DNA of 64,000 nt from Rhodopirellula sp. (GTDB lineage Bacteria > Planctomycetota > Planctomycetia > Pirellulales > Thermoguttaceae). The position numbers and the translations under genes are program-made. The stretch is from contig JAAYEH010000045.1 in the NCBI GenBank assembly GCA_012728855.1, positions 1-64,000 of the forward strand, given 5' to 3'. The notes under the pieces are model-generated. The model was not told the DNA's origin, searched no databases, and worked only from the letters and a program-made list of their open reading frames with translations. This document shows, piece by piece, positions 42,819 through 49,771 of the stretch (the stretch's first letter is position 1; each line of letters starts with the position of its first letter).

Positions 42819-43838
42819 CTATCGCTTCGCAATCGCCGCACCAAGCCGGCGCATACCTTCGGCAGTGGAAACAAGGGGTTCATATCCCAGGTCTCGCCGC
42901 GCCTGCCCAATGTCGAAGTAGTGGCTCGTCGCCAATTGGGCGGCAAGAAAACGGGTCATCGGAGGGTCGCCGTTAACTCGGAAGAGGGCGTAGGCCGTTT
43001 CCATAGTCGCTCCCATGCACCAAGCAACGGCTGGCGAGACTGAGCGGCCAACCGGAGGCAGACTAGCCAGCGCAAGTATCTCATCGATCCACCGCCAGAG
43101 ATTGACCGGCTCGCCCTGGGAAATGAAATAGGGTCGCCCAGCCGCAGGAGAGCCGGGCAGGAGGGCGTCGGCCGCCAGCAGATGCGCGCGTGCGGCATTT
43201 TCCACGTAGACGATGTCGACGAGATTCCTGCCATCGCCAACACGCCGCAGCTTGCCGGCCTGTGCCCGGGCGAGTAGTGTCGGAATCAGGTGCTTGTCGC
43301 CTACCCCCCAAATCAAGTGCGGACGCAGGGCGCAGGTGAGGAGTCCGTTCTGTCCGCTGGCCGCCAAGACATGCTGTTCGGCCATCGCCTTGCTACGAGG
43401 ATAGCAGGCGAGCCACCGCCGAGGATACGCGGCCGATTCGTCGACGCCGCGCTGATCTTGGCCTTGGAACGTCACGCTGGGACTGCTCGTGTACACCAAG
43501 CGCGAAACGCCGTTGCGGCGACATGCGTCGACAACGTTCCGGGTTCCCATGACGTTGGTCTGGTAGTAATTCCGCCAACGTCCGCCGATTCCCGCCTCCG
43601 CCGCGGTATGATAGACAACCTCCACCCCTCGACAGGCGGCGTCCACCGCGCCGAAGTCACGAACGTCGCCGACGATCCTTTCAGCGCCAAGGCGATCCAG
43701 ATCAGTCGAGGGACCGCGACAGAGCGCTCGCACCCGGTCTCCCCGCGTGACGAGCATTTCGACGACGTGCAGCCCCAGAAACCCAGTGGCGCCGGTGACC
43801 AGAGCTTTCACGGAACGCAATTTCCTATCCGCCTGCAC
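42819..43838 (-). CDS. NAD-dependent epimerase/dehydratase, 3-beta-HSD type
   Basis: A 339-residue extended short-chain dehydrogenase. The dinucleotide motif is ALVTGATGFLGLHVVEMLVT near residues 12-31, the catalytic YxxxK is in LACYPRSKAMAEQH near residue 145, and the preceding serine in VYTSSPSVTF. The pattern is that of the 3-beta-hydroxysteroid dehydrogenase/isomerase group, which includes OleD of long-chain hydrocarbon synthesis and HpnA-type enzymes. It is probably the first gene of the fatty-acid-like cluster, 102 bases upstream of the ketosynthase. It may act as the ketoreductase that the cluster otherwise lacks, but this is inference. The substrate is unknown. Confidence 0.85.
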   Translation of the reverse strand: MQADRKLRSVKALVTGATGFLGLHVVEMLVTRGDRVRALCRGPSTDLDRLGAERIVGDVRDFGAVDAACRGVEVVYHTAAEAGIGGRWRNYYQTNVMGTRNVVDACRRNGVSRLVYTSSPSVTFQGQDQRGVDESAAYPRRWLACYPRSKAMAEQHVLAASGQNGLLTCALRPHLIWGVGDKHLIPTLLARAQAGKLRRVGDGRNLVDIVYVENAARAHLLAADALLPGSPAAGRPYFISQGEPVNLWRWIDEILALASLPPVGRSVSPAVAWCMGATMETAYALFRVNGDPPMTRFLAAQLATSHYFDIGQARRDLGYEPLVSTAEGMRRLGAAIAKR

Positions 43839-43923
43839 GGGACTGACATTACACCTGGACTGTAGTGTAATGAACGTGGGCGTGGAATTCCAGGAATGCC
43901 GGCGATCGAACCTGAAGGGTCAG

Positions 43924-44244
43924 CTAGTATCCGCAACGCGAACGCCACTGAATGAAGTCGCCATAATACCCGCGGTGCTTATGACAGGTCGGCCAGTAGT
44001 GGGCTCCGAAGTTGCCCCAGTTATACGCCGGTGCGCTTAGTCCGTATCCGCTCCAGGAGGATCTGCCAGTCTGACAGGAGGAATAGCCGCCCCCGCCAAA
44101 TGCCTGCGAGGGCACGGTGTACGCAACAACTGGAGCAACTCCCGTGGGGTTCGCCCCGGTGCCGCCGGCAGACGCAAAACGGCTCGAATTGCCAGCCATT
44201 GCCAGAGCCAACAGGATCAACAGCCAGGTGGTATGTCGCGGCAT
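43924..44244 (-). CDS. Small secreted glycine/tyrosine-rich protein
   Basis: A 106-residue protein. It starts MPRHTTWLLILLALAMAGNS, a clear signal peptide, cleaved near FASA. The mature part is rich in glycine, serine, tyrosine and tryptophan (QAFGGGGYSSCQTGRSSWSG, YNWGNFGAHYWPTCHKHRGY) with four cysteines. It could be a cell-wall or surface protein, but no family is recognised. The frame is open 24 codons upstream; ATG 44244 was chosen for the signal. It stands alone before the lipid cluster, on the same strand. Confidence 0.7.
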   Translation of the reverse strand: MPRHTTWLLILLALAMAGNSSRFASAGGTGANPTGVAPVVAYTVPSQAFGGGGYSSCQTGRSSWSGYGLSAPAYNWGNFGAHYWPTCHKHRGYYGDFIQWRSRCGY

Positions 44245-44449
44245 GATAGAGACCCTCGGTGCGGAGAATGGCATGATTCGACCACGGTGGGCTGATTCCG
44301 ATTCCGAACCAGCCATCTGTCTTATCGTTCGCCGCGATGCGTTAGCCCCCGGAAAGCCTTAAGACCGAGGGAAAACCCAGACCGTTTGAACCGGTGGTAG
44401 CGGTTGCGTAAATGGGGCCAAGCCGGGCTAACGCTTCAGCCGCTGGTTG

Positions 44450-44983
44450 TCACTCGTAGCGGATCAGGCTGATGACTTTCTGGCCGTCGATCCGCTTGGC
44501 GCCCGCCAAGCCCGATAATTCGATTAGAAAGGCGCAACCGACGACTACCCCCCCCGCTTTTTCCACCAATTGGCAACAGGCATCCACGGTACCGCCCGTC
44601 GCCAAAAGATCATCGACCACCAGGACGGTCGCACCGGCGGGGATTGCGTCGGCATGGATCTGGAGGGTATCGCTGCCGTACTCCAAATCGTAGGTGTGCG
44701 AGATCGTCTGGTAAGGCAGCTTGCCGGCCTTGCGGATCGGTACCAATGCCGCCCCCAATTCGATCGCCAACGGAGAAGCGAACAGGAATCCGCGGGCTTC
44801 CGCGGCGGCAATCACATCGATTTTCAAGTCGCCGACACTTTCCGCCATCTTTCGCACCGCCAGGCGAAACGCATCGGGGCACGCCAGAAGAGGGGTGATG
44901 TCGCGGAAGAGGATTCCTGGTTTTGGAAAATCGGGAACCTCGCGGATGTAGTCGGTCAGGTCGAGTTCGGCGAGTTGAGACAT
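44450..44983 (-). CDS. apt: Adenine phosphoribosyltransferase
   Basis: A 177-residue type I phosphoribosyltransferase of the purine salvage pathway that makes AMP from adenine and PRPP. The N-terminal part ([20 protein letters not shown]) and [14 protein letters not shown] are typical of adenine phosphoribosyltransferase. The PRPP loop is [20 protein letters not shown] near residues 122-141. The length is the usual one. Start ATG 44983. It stands alone between a small secreted protein and the sigma factor. Confidence 0.95.
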   Translation of the reverse strand: MSQLAELDLTDYIREVPDFPKPGILFRDITPLLACPDAFRLAVRKMAESVGDLKIDVIAAAEARGFLFASPLAIELGAALVPIRKAGKLPYQTISHTYDLEYGSDTLQIHADAIPAGATVLVVDDLLATGGTVDACCQLVEKAGGVVVGCAFLIELSGLAGAKRIDGQKVISLIRYE

Positions 44984-45124
44984 CGCGACTCACTCCTCGG
45001 GATGAAGGGGCCGAGATCGATTTTGTAAGTCCCGAGTATAGGTTGACCAGCGGCGCGAGGAAAGGGCAGACGCGGTGCGCGGCAACAATCGGGCCGGACT
45101 ATACCGCCCGGCCGGTTCGGCAGT

Positions 45125-45964
45125 TCAGGGTGCCCCGTTGAGGCTGTCGCCCAGCTTGTTCAACGCCTCCGTCTCGATCTGGCGGACACGTTCGCGAGTG
45201 AGTCCGAGGCTTTCGCCGATTTCCTTCAACGTTCGCGGTTCGTTGTCTTCCAGGCCGAATCGCATTTTCAGCACCGTCGCCTCGCGCTGGTCCATGTTCT
45301 GGAGTTGTTCGAGCACGTGCCGGAGGTTGTCGTGATCGACAAGCTCGTCCTCGGGGTTCTTTGCCGTCTCGTCCATCACCATTTCACCCAGCGACCAGCC
45401 GCTGTCGGCCTGATCGGTTTGCGGGGTGAGATTGTAGATCTTGATGGCCTTTTTGATGATCGGCAACTTCTTGCGGGGAAGGCCGAGCACGCGAGCGATT
45501 TCCTCGGGCGTGGGCGTGCGACCGAGTTCCTCGGTAAGACGGCTGCTGGCTCGACGCCACTTGGAGAGCAGTTCGACCATGTAGGCCGGGATGCGGATCG
45601 TCTTCGCCGAATTGATCAGGGCCCGCTTGATTGACTGTTTGATCCAGTAGCTGGCGTAAGTGGAAAAGCGCGTGCCCATCGCCGGATCGAAGCCTTCGAC
45701 GGCGCGAAGCAGTCCCAGGTTGCCTTCCTCGATCAGATCCTGAAGCCCGAGACCTTTGCCCGTATAACCGCGAGCAATGTTGACCACCAGGCGAAGGTTG
45801 GCGCGGACCATGCGGTCGCGGGCCTGGATATCGCCCACCCCAATAGCCAGGGCCAGATCCTGCTCGTCGCCCGACGACAAAAGCGGTGTTTCGTTGATCT
45901 CGCGCAGGTAGGTTTCCAGCGGAGATTGAACGGCGGCGGCAGAGAGTTTCCGTCGAGTTTTCAT
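45125..45964 (-). CDS. RNA polymerase sigma factor, RpoD/SigA (group 1-2) type
   Basis: A 279-residue sigma-70 factor. Region 1.2 is SPLETYLREINETPLLSSGD, region 2 contains ARDRMVRANLRLVVNIARGY, LQDLIEEGNLGLLRAVEGFD and FSTYASYWIKQSIKRALINS, region 3 follows, and region 4 is TLKEIGESLGLTRERVRQIE. The length, well below RpoD of model bacteria, with no long region 1.1, fits a group 2 or short primary sigma factor. ATG 45964 begins MKTRRKLSAA; the frame is open far upstream, but that stretch is not sigma-like. It directs polymerase to promoters of the -35/-10 class. It is adjacent to rpsA, on the same strand, with a terminator between. Confidence 0.92.
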   Translation of the reverse strand: MKTRRKLSAAAVQSPLETYLREINETPLLSSGDEQDLALAIGVGDIQARDRMVRANLRLVVNIARGYTGKGLGLQDLIEEGNLGLLRAVEGFDPAMGTRFSTYASYWIKQSIKRALINSAKTIRIPAYMVELLSKWRRASSRLTEELGRTPTPEEIARVLGLPRKKLPIIKKAIKIYNLTPQTDQADSGWSLGEMVMDETAKNPEDELVDHDNLRHVLEQLQNMDQREATVLKMRFGLEDNEPRTLKEIGESLGLTRERVRQIETEALNKLGDSLNGAP

Positions 45965-46094
45965 GGATATCCGAGTCGGCGGGGGGAGGTAGGCAGTTCG
46001 ATCCAACAGCACTATCGACGGTGCGAGACGGCTTTCTGCAACCTCGTGGCCTGTCGACAAGCTAGACCGGATATCGGCAAGTTTCGGGCTATAC

Positions 46095-46133
46095 GGAAAA
46101 GAGCGGCCCCGCCGAAAATCCGGCGGGGCCGTG
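46095..46133 (-). terminator. Rho-independent terminator after rpsA
   Basis: On the minus strand, about 50 bases after the rpsA stop, GGCCCCGCCG and CGGCGGGGCC form a ten-base stem with a short loop, followed by GCTCTTTTCC. The stem is GC-rich with a modest T-run, as expected for an intrinsic terminator reading in the rpsA direction. Confidence 0.75.
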
Positions 46134-46182
46134 GTTTGCCTCAAGACCGCGCTGAAGAAATCAGAGAAAGCGTCGGTTCCGA

Positions 46183-47991
46183 TTACGACGGTTCTTCGCC
46201 CGATTCTTCGTCCGCGGGGCGCATCGGCTGAATGAGCGGACCGCTGCTGCGACCGACACCGCCACGCAATTCGACGGGTGGGGTCTGCCCGGCGGCCGGG
46301 GTCTCCTTGTCGGCCGCCTCGGCCTCCGCCTCTTCCGCCCACTCCACCCGCTTCCGCGACAGCCCGATCTTGCGTTCGTCGGAGTCGACGCGGAGGATCT
46401 TCACCTCGATCTGTTCGCCGACCTTCACGATATCCTCGGGATTTTCGACCTTATGGTCGGCAAGCTCGGAGATGTGCAGCAGCCCTTCCAGGCCGTTTTC
46501 CAGGCCGACGAAGACGCCGAAATTGGTGATCTTCGTCACCGTGCCATGTACGATTTGGCCGGGCTCGTATTTGCCGGGGATGTCGTGCGCCCAGGGATCC
46601 TCGGCGAGTTGCTTCAGTCCCAAGGCGATGCGGCGGCGGTCTTGATCCACCGACAGCACGCGACATTGCAGCTTCTGGCCTTTCTCGACCATCTCGTTGG
46701 GATGGCTGATCTTGCGGGTCCAGGACATGTCGCTGACGTGCAACAGCCCGTCAATCCCTTCTTCGATCTCGATGAAGGCGCCGTAGTTGGTGAGGTTGCG
46801 AACGGTTCCTTCGACGATCGCTCCCGGCGGATACTTGCCGGACACCTGGTCCCAGGGGTTCTCCTGGGTTTGCTTCATACCCAGCGAAATCTCCTGCTTC
46901 TCCTTGTTGATGCCCAGCACGACCACCTCGATCTCGTCGTCGATCTGCACCAACTCGCTGGGATGGCTGATTCGCTTGGTCCAGGACATCTCGCTGATGT
47001 GAACCAATCCTTCGATCCCTTCTTCGAGCTTGACGAAGGCGCCGTAACTCATCACGTTGACCACGGTTCCGCGGATGCGGCTGCCGACCGGGTACTTCTC
47101 CTCCACGTTTTCCCAAGGACTGGCCGACTTCTGCTTCAGACCCAGGGCGATCTTCTCTTTTTCGTAGTCGATGTGGAGTATCTGAACTTCGATCTCCTGG
47201 TCGATGGCGACCATTTCGCTGGGGTGGCTGATGCGCCCCCAGCTCATGTCGGTGATATGCAGCAGCCCGTCAATGCCGCCCAGATCCACAAAGGCGCCGA
47301 ACTCGGCGATGTTCTTGACCACGCCCTTGCGGCGCTGACCGATCTCCAGATGGCTGAGCAGTTGGGCCTTCTTCTCGGCCCGCTCGGTTTCAATCAAGGC
47401 ACGGCGGCTGACGACGATGTTGCGCCGCGCTTCGTCGATCTTCAGCACGATGCACTGGATCGTTCGACCGATGTAGTCGCCAATGTCGGACGGCCGGCGG
47501 ATATCGACCTGGCTGGCCGGCAGAAAGACGTTAACGCCGATGTCGACGAGAAGCCCGCCCTTGATTTTCCGAGTGACCAGGCCGGTGACGACGTCGTTCT
47601 CGTGGACGGTCTCCATGACCTTCATCCATGCTTCGATCTTCTCCGCCTTCCGCTTGCTCAGCGCGAGCATTCCGCGGCTCTCGTCGACCTGGCCGACGAC
47701 GTCTTCGATGTCCTCGATGAGCACCTTGATCTTTTGCCCGGGCTGAGGCGGCGCTTCGTTTTCTTCCCATTCGTTGCGAAGGATCATCCCTTCGCTCTTA
47801 TAACCGACGTCGACCAGGACGAAGTCCCCCTCGATCCGCAGCACCCGGCCCTCGACAATCTGGTTGACGGAGATTTCCTCGCCGCCCCAGTCGATATCGT
47901 CCGGCGCCGTGCCTTCCAGCGCGGCATTGAGTTCGTGTTCGAATTCGTCTTCGCTGACGTCCAGCCCTCGAATCAGGTTACGATTGACCAT
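46183..47991 (-). CDS. rpsA: 30S ribosomal protein S1
   Basis: A 602-residue protein with six S1 RNA-binding domains, the length and architecture of bacterial ribosomal protein S1. The repeats are recognisable by their recurrent strand pattern, such as RKGVVKNIAEFGAFVDLGGI, RGTVVNVMSYGAFVKLEEGI, EGTVRNLTNYGAFIEIEEGI and HGTVTKITNFGVFVGLENGL. It binds mRNA and helps the small subunit capture leaders during initiation. ATG 47991 (MVNRNLIRGLDVSED) is the usual type of start; the frame continues 31 codons upstream. The order cmk-plsC-rpsA is common in bacteria, and here the three lie in that order on the minus strand. The C-terminal tail is acidic and proline-rich. Confidence 0.94.
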   Translation of the reverse strand: MVNRNLIRGLDVSEDEFEHELNAALEGTAPDDIDWGGEEISVNQIVEGRVLRIEGDFVLVDVGYKSEGMILRNEWEENEAPPQPGQKIKVLIEDIEDVVGQVDESRGMLALSKRKAEKIEAWMKVMETVHENDVVTGLVTRKIKGGLLVDIGVNVFLPASQVDIRRPSDIGDYIGRTIQCIVLKIDEARRNIVVSRRALIETERAEKKAQLLSHLEIGQRRKGVVKNIAEFGAFVDLGGIDGLLHITDMSWGRISHPSEMVAIDQEIEVQILHIDYEKEKIALGLKQKSASPWENVEEKYPVGSRIRGTVVNVMSYGAFVKLEEGIEGLVHISEMSWTKRISHPSELVQIDDEIEVVVLGINKEKQEISLGMKQTQENPWDQVSGKYPPGAIVEGTVRNLTNYGAFIEIEEGIDGLLHVSDMSWTRKISHPNEMVEKGQKLQCRVLSVDQDRRRIALGLKQLAEDPWAHDIPGKYEPGQIVHGTVTKITNFGVFVGLENGLEGLLHISELADHKVENPEDIVKVGEQIEVKILRVDSDERKIGLSRKRVEWAEEAEAEAADKETPAAGQTPPVELRGGVGRSSGPLIQPMRPADEESGEEPS

Positions 47992-48225
47992 AACAGAGTG
48001 TTTCTCGACGCGTGGGATGGAGGCGGCGCGGGCATCTGGGGCCGCTACAGAGCGGAGCCCGTCTCTGCCGTGCGCGTCCCCCAAATGGTTGAAGTGTCCG
48101 TCTCACTATCCCCGCCTTTGCCGCGAAAGGCTTCCGAGGGACCGGGAGAATCCCTAAATATAGCAAACCCTTCCGGTGGCCACAATCGCATAGGGCCACC
48201 TCTGGGGAAAATTTGGTAGGTTCTG

Positions 48226-48382
48226 GTAGGTCCGGCTTGCCGAGCCGGACCTGATTTGTCATTGGTCATTTGTCATTGGTATTACCCCGGCACGAAAGAT
48301 CGTCATACACGGTGGGAGGTTCGTAGGACGGATTGGCAATCCGTCCTACATCGCGCGTGACCTTCTTTCGTGCCGGGGTAAT
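48226..48382. repeat. Nested palindromes and TGTCATT tandem between plsC and rpsA
   Basis: Four elements follow each other: a palindrome AGGTCCGGCTTGCCGAGCCG-GACCT at 48228-48252, a TTTGTCATTGGTCATTTGTC tandem at 48255-48280, and an outer inverted repeat ATTACCCCGGCACGAAAGA (48281-48299) with its complement at 48364-48382. Inside the outer repeat is a palindrome GTAGGACGGATTGGCAATCC-GTCCTAC at 48323-48349. The right arm codes for the last residues of plsC. Confidence 0.85.
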
Positions 48383-49092
48383 ATCGCCGGTCGGCGCCGA
48401 ATCAACTCCCTACCGGCTCGAATTCGAGTCACAACTTCACGAACCACTTCGTCTTCCGACAACTCACGTATCTCTTGCGACAGAATGGGAGGGTTGAAGT
48501 GGACATGAATGGTGCCCGGCAGCGGGTAGTTCCGTGTCCGAGGCCAGGATTGAAAGGCCCCCTCGATGGTGGCTGGCACTATGGCGGCCCCTGCACGCTT
48601 AGCTAAGGTGGCAAAGCCCGGCTTGAACGGATGGATGTCGCCGTCCCAGCAGCGAGTTCCTTCCGGAAAGACCAGAATCGCTTCGCCGCGTTTCAGCCGC
48701 CGTAGCGTTTCCTTCATGCCTGCCATGCCGCCCCCCTCTCGGTCCAGCGGAATCGCATTCAGCGATCGAATCAGACGAGCGAACAACGGGGAACGGTAAA
48801 GGGTATCGCGGGCAAGGAAATTCATCCGGCGCGGGTATCCGGCGCCGATTAGAGGAGGGTCTAAATGGCTCTGGTGGTTGGAAACAACCAAAGCTGCCCC
48901 TTGTCTAGGGACATTGGCAAGGCCCGTGTAGCGAAGGCGAAACGCCAGCGTGAACGCTAATCGCACGGTGGCTCTCGCCGTGTCGTACCAAACACGTTGC
49001 GGCAACGTAGAATCCGGGCCAAGCGCCTGCGATGGAAGCGGCACGTCCGGCATCCCCGTCAATTTTTTGACCGAACGCTCTCGGGGCATCAT
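48346..49092 (-). CDS. 1-acyl-sn-glycerol-3-phosphate acyltransferase (PlsC type)
   Basis: A 248-residue acyltransferase that makes phosphatidic acid from lysophosphatidic acid. The HxxxxD motif is VVSNHQSHLDPPLIG (about residues 69-83), and the second block is VFPEGTRCWDGDI near residue 140. The N-terminal region (residues 30-55) contains a hydrophobic stretch that could associate with the membrane. The gene's last dozen codons (RHERRSRAM) run into the inverted repeat at 48364-48382, so the natural end may have been replaced. It lies just downstream of cmk (six bases between the two) and precedes rpsA, the common order. Apart from the end, no damage is seen. Confidence 0.9.
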   Translation of the reverse strand: MMPRERSVKKLTGMPDVPLPSQALGPDSTLPQRVWYDTARATVRLAFTLAFRLRYTGLANVPRQGAALVVSNHQSHLDPPLIGAGYPRRMNFLARDTLYRSPLFARLIRSLNAIPLDREGGGMAGMKETLRRLKRGEAILVFPEGTRCWDGDIHPFKPGFATLAKRAGAAIVPATIEGAFQSWPRTRNYPLPGTIHVHFNPPILSQEIRELSEDEVVREVVTRIRAGRELIRRRPAILPRHERRSRAM

Positions 49093-49098
49093 GGGAAC

Positions 49099-49761
49099 CT
49101 AATGCTTTCTACCGCTTCGCTTCTGCTGGACAACCTCGAGCACCCGCGCAACCACTTCGTCGAGGCTCAGGCCATCGGTGGAGATTTCCACAGCGTCGGC
49201 TGCCGGTCGCAGCGCGCCGACCGGACGCGTGCGGTCTTGCCGATCGCGCCGATTGATGTCCGCCAAGACTTCTTTCATCGCCTTCATCTCGCCTTGGGCG
49301 TGAAGATCGCCCAAACGCCGACGGGCGCGCTCCTCGGCGCCGGCGGTGAGGAAGATCTTGCACTGGGCATCGGGAAAGGCCACGGTCCCCTGGTCGCGTC
49401 CCTCGGTAACCACATCGCCGGCGGCAGCCATGGCCCGCTGCAATCGGACGAGATGCTCGCGCACCAGCAGATTATCGGCCGCAAAACGCGTGACAGCAGT
49501 CACTTGCGACGAACGAATCGCTTCGCTCACGTCCTCGCCATCCAGGCACACACCTTCGTCCGACACCACGAGATCCACCGTTCGAGCCAGTTCCGCCAAT
49601 TGTTCCGGCCTCTCCCAATCGACTCCGCCGCGCATGCCGGCCAACGCCACCGCCCGATACATCGCGCCGGTATCGAGGAACCGAAATCCCAGTCGCTCGG
49701 CCAGCAACCGCGCGATCGTGCTCTTTCCGGCTCCGGCCGGTCCGTCGATGGTAATGATCAT
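49099..49761 (-). CDS. cmk: Cytidylate kinase
   Basis: A 220-residue kinase that phosphorylates CMP and dCMP. The P-loop is TIDGPAGAGKSTIARLLAER (about residues 4-23), followed by the DTGAMYRAVALA substrate region near 31. The VTEGRDQGTVAFPDAQCKIF block near residue 118 and RARRRLGDLH near 145 complete the family signature. The length is typical. Start ATG 49761. It begins an operon-like cmk-plsC-rpsA set and is preceded by a GH38-like gene on the same strand. Confidence 0.94.
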   Translation of the reverse strand: MIITIDGPAGAGKSTIARLLAERLGFRFLDTGAMYRAVALAGMRGGVDWERPEQLAELARTVDLVVSDEGVCLDGEDVSEAIRSSQVTAVTRFAADNLLVREHLVRLQRAMAAAGDVVTEGRDQGTVAFPDAQCKIFLTAGAEERARRRLGDLHAQGEMKAMKEVLADINRRDRQDRTRPVGALRPAADAVEISTDGLSLDEVVARVLEVVQQKRSGRKH

Positions 49762-49771
49762 CCCGGCAAAC

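Noticed and set aside
45125-46342. A longer sigma factor with over 120 extra N-terminal residues.
   Set aside because: The extra residues are arginine- and glycine-rich non-sigma sequence overlapping the terminator of rpsA; the factor starts naturally at 45964.
46453-48219. A long plus-strand open frame opposite rpsA.
   Set aside because: It is a mirror of the S1 repeats on the other strand, with no recognisable domain; rpsA is certain.
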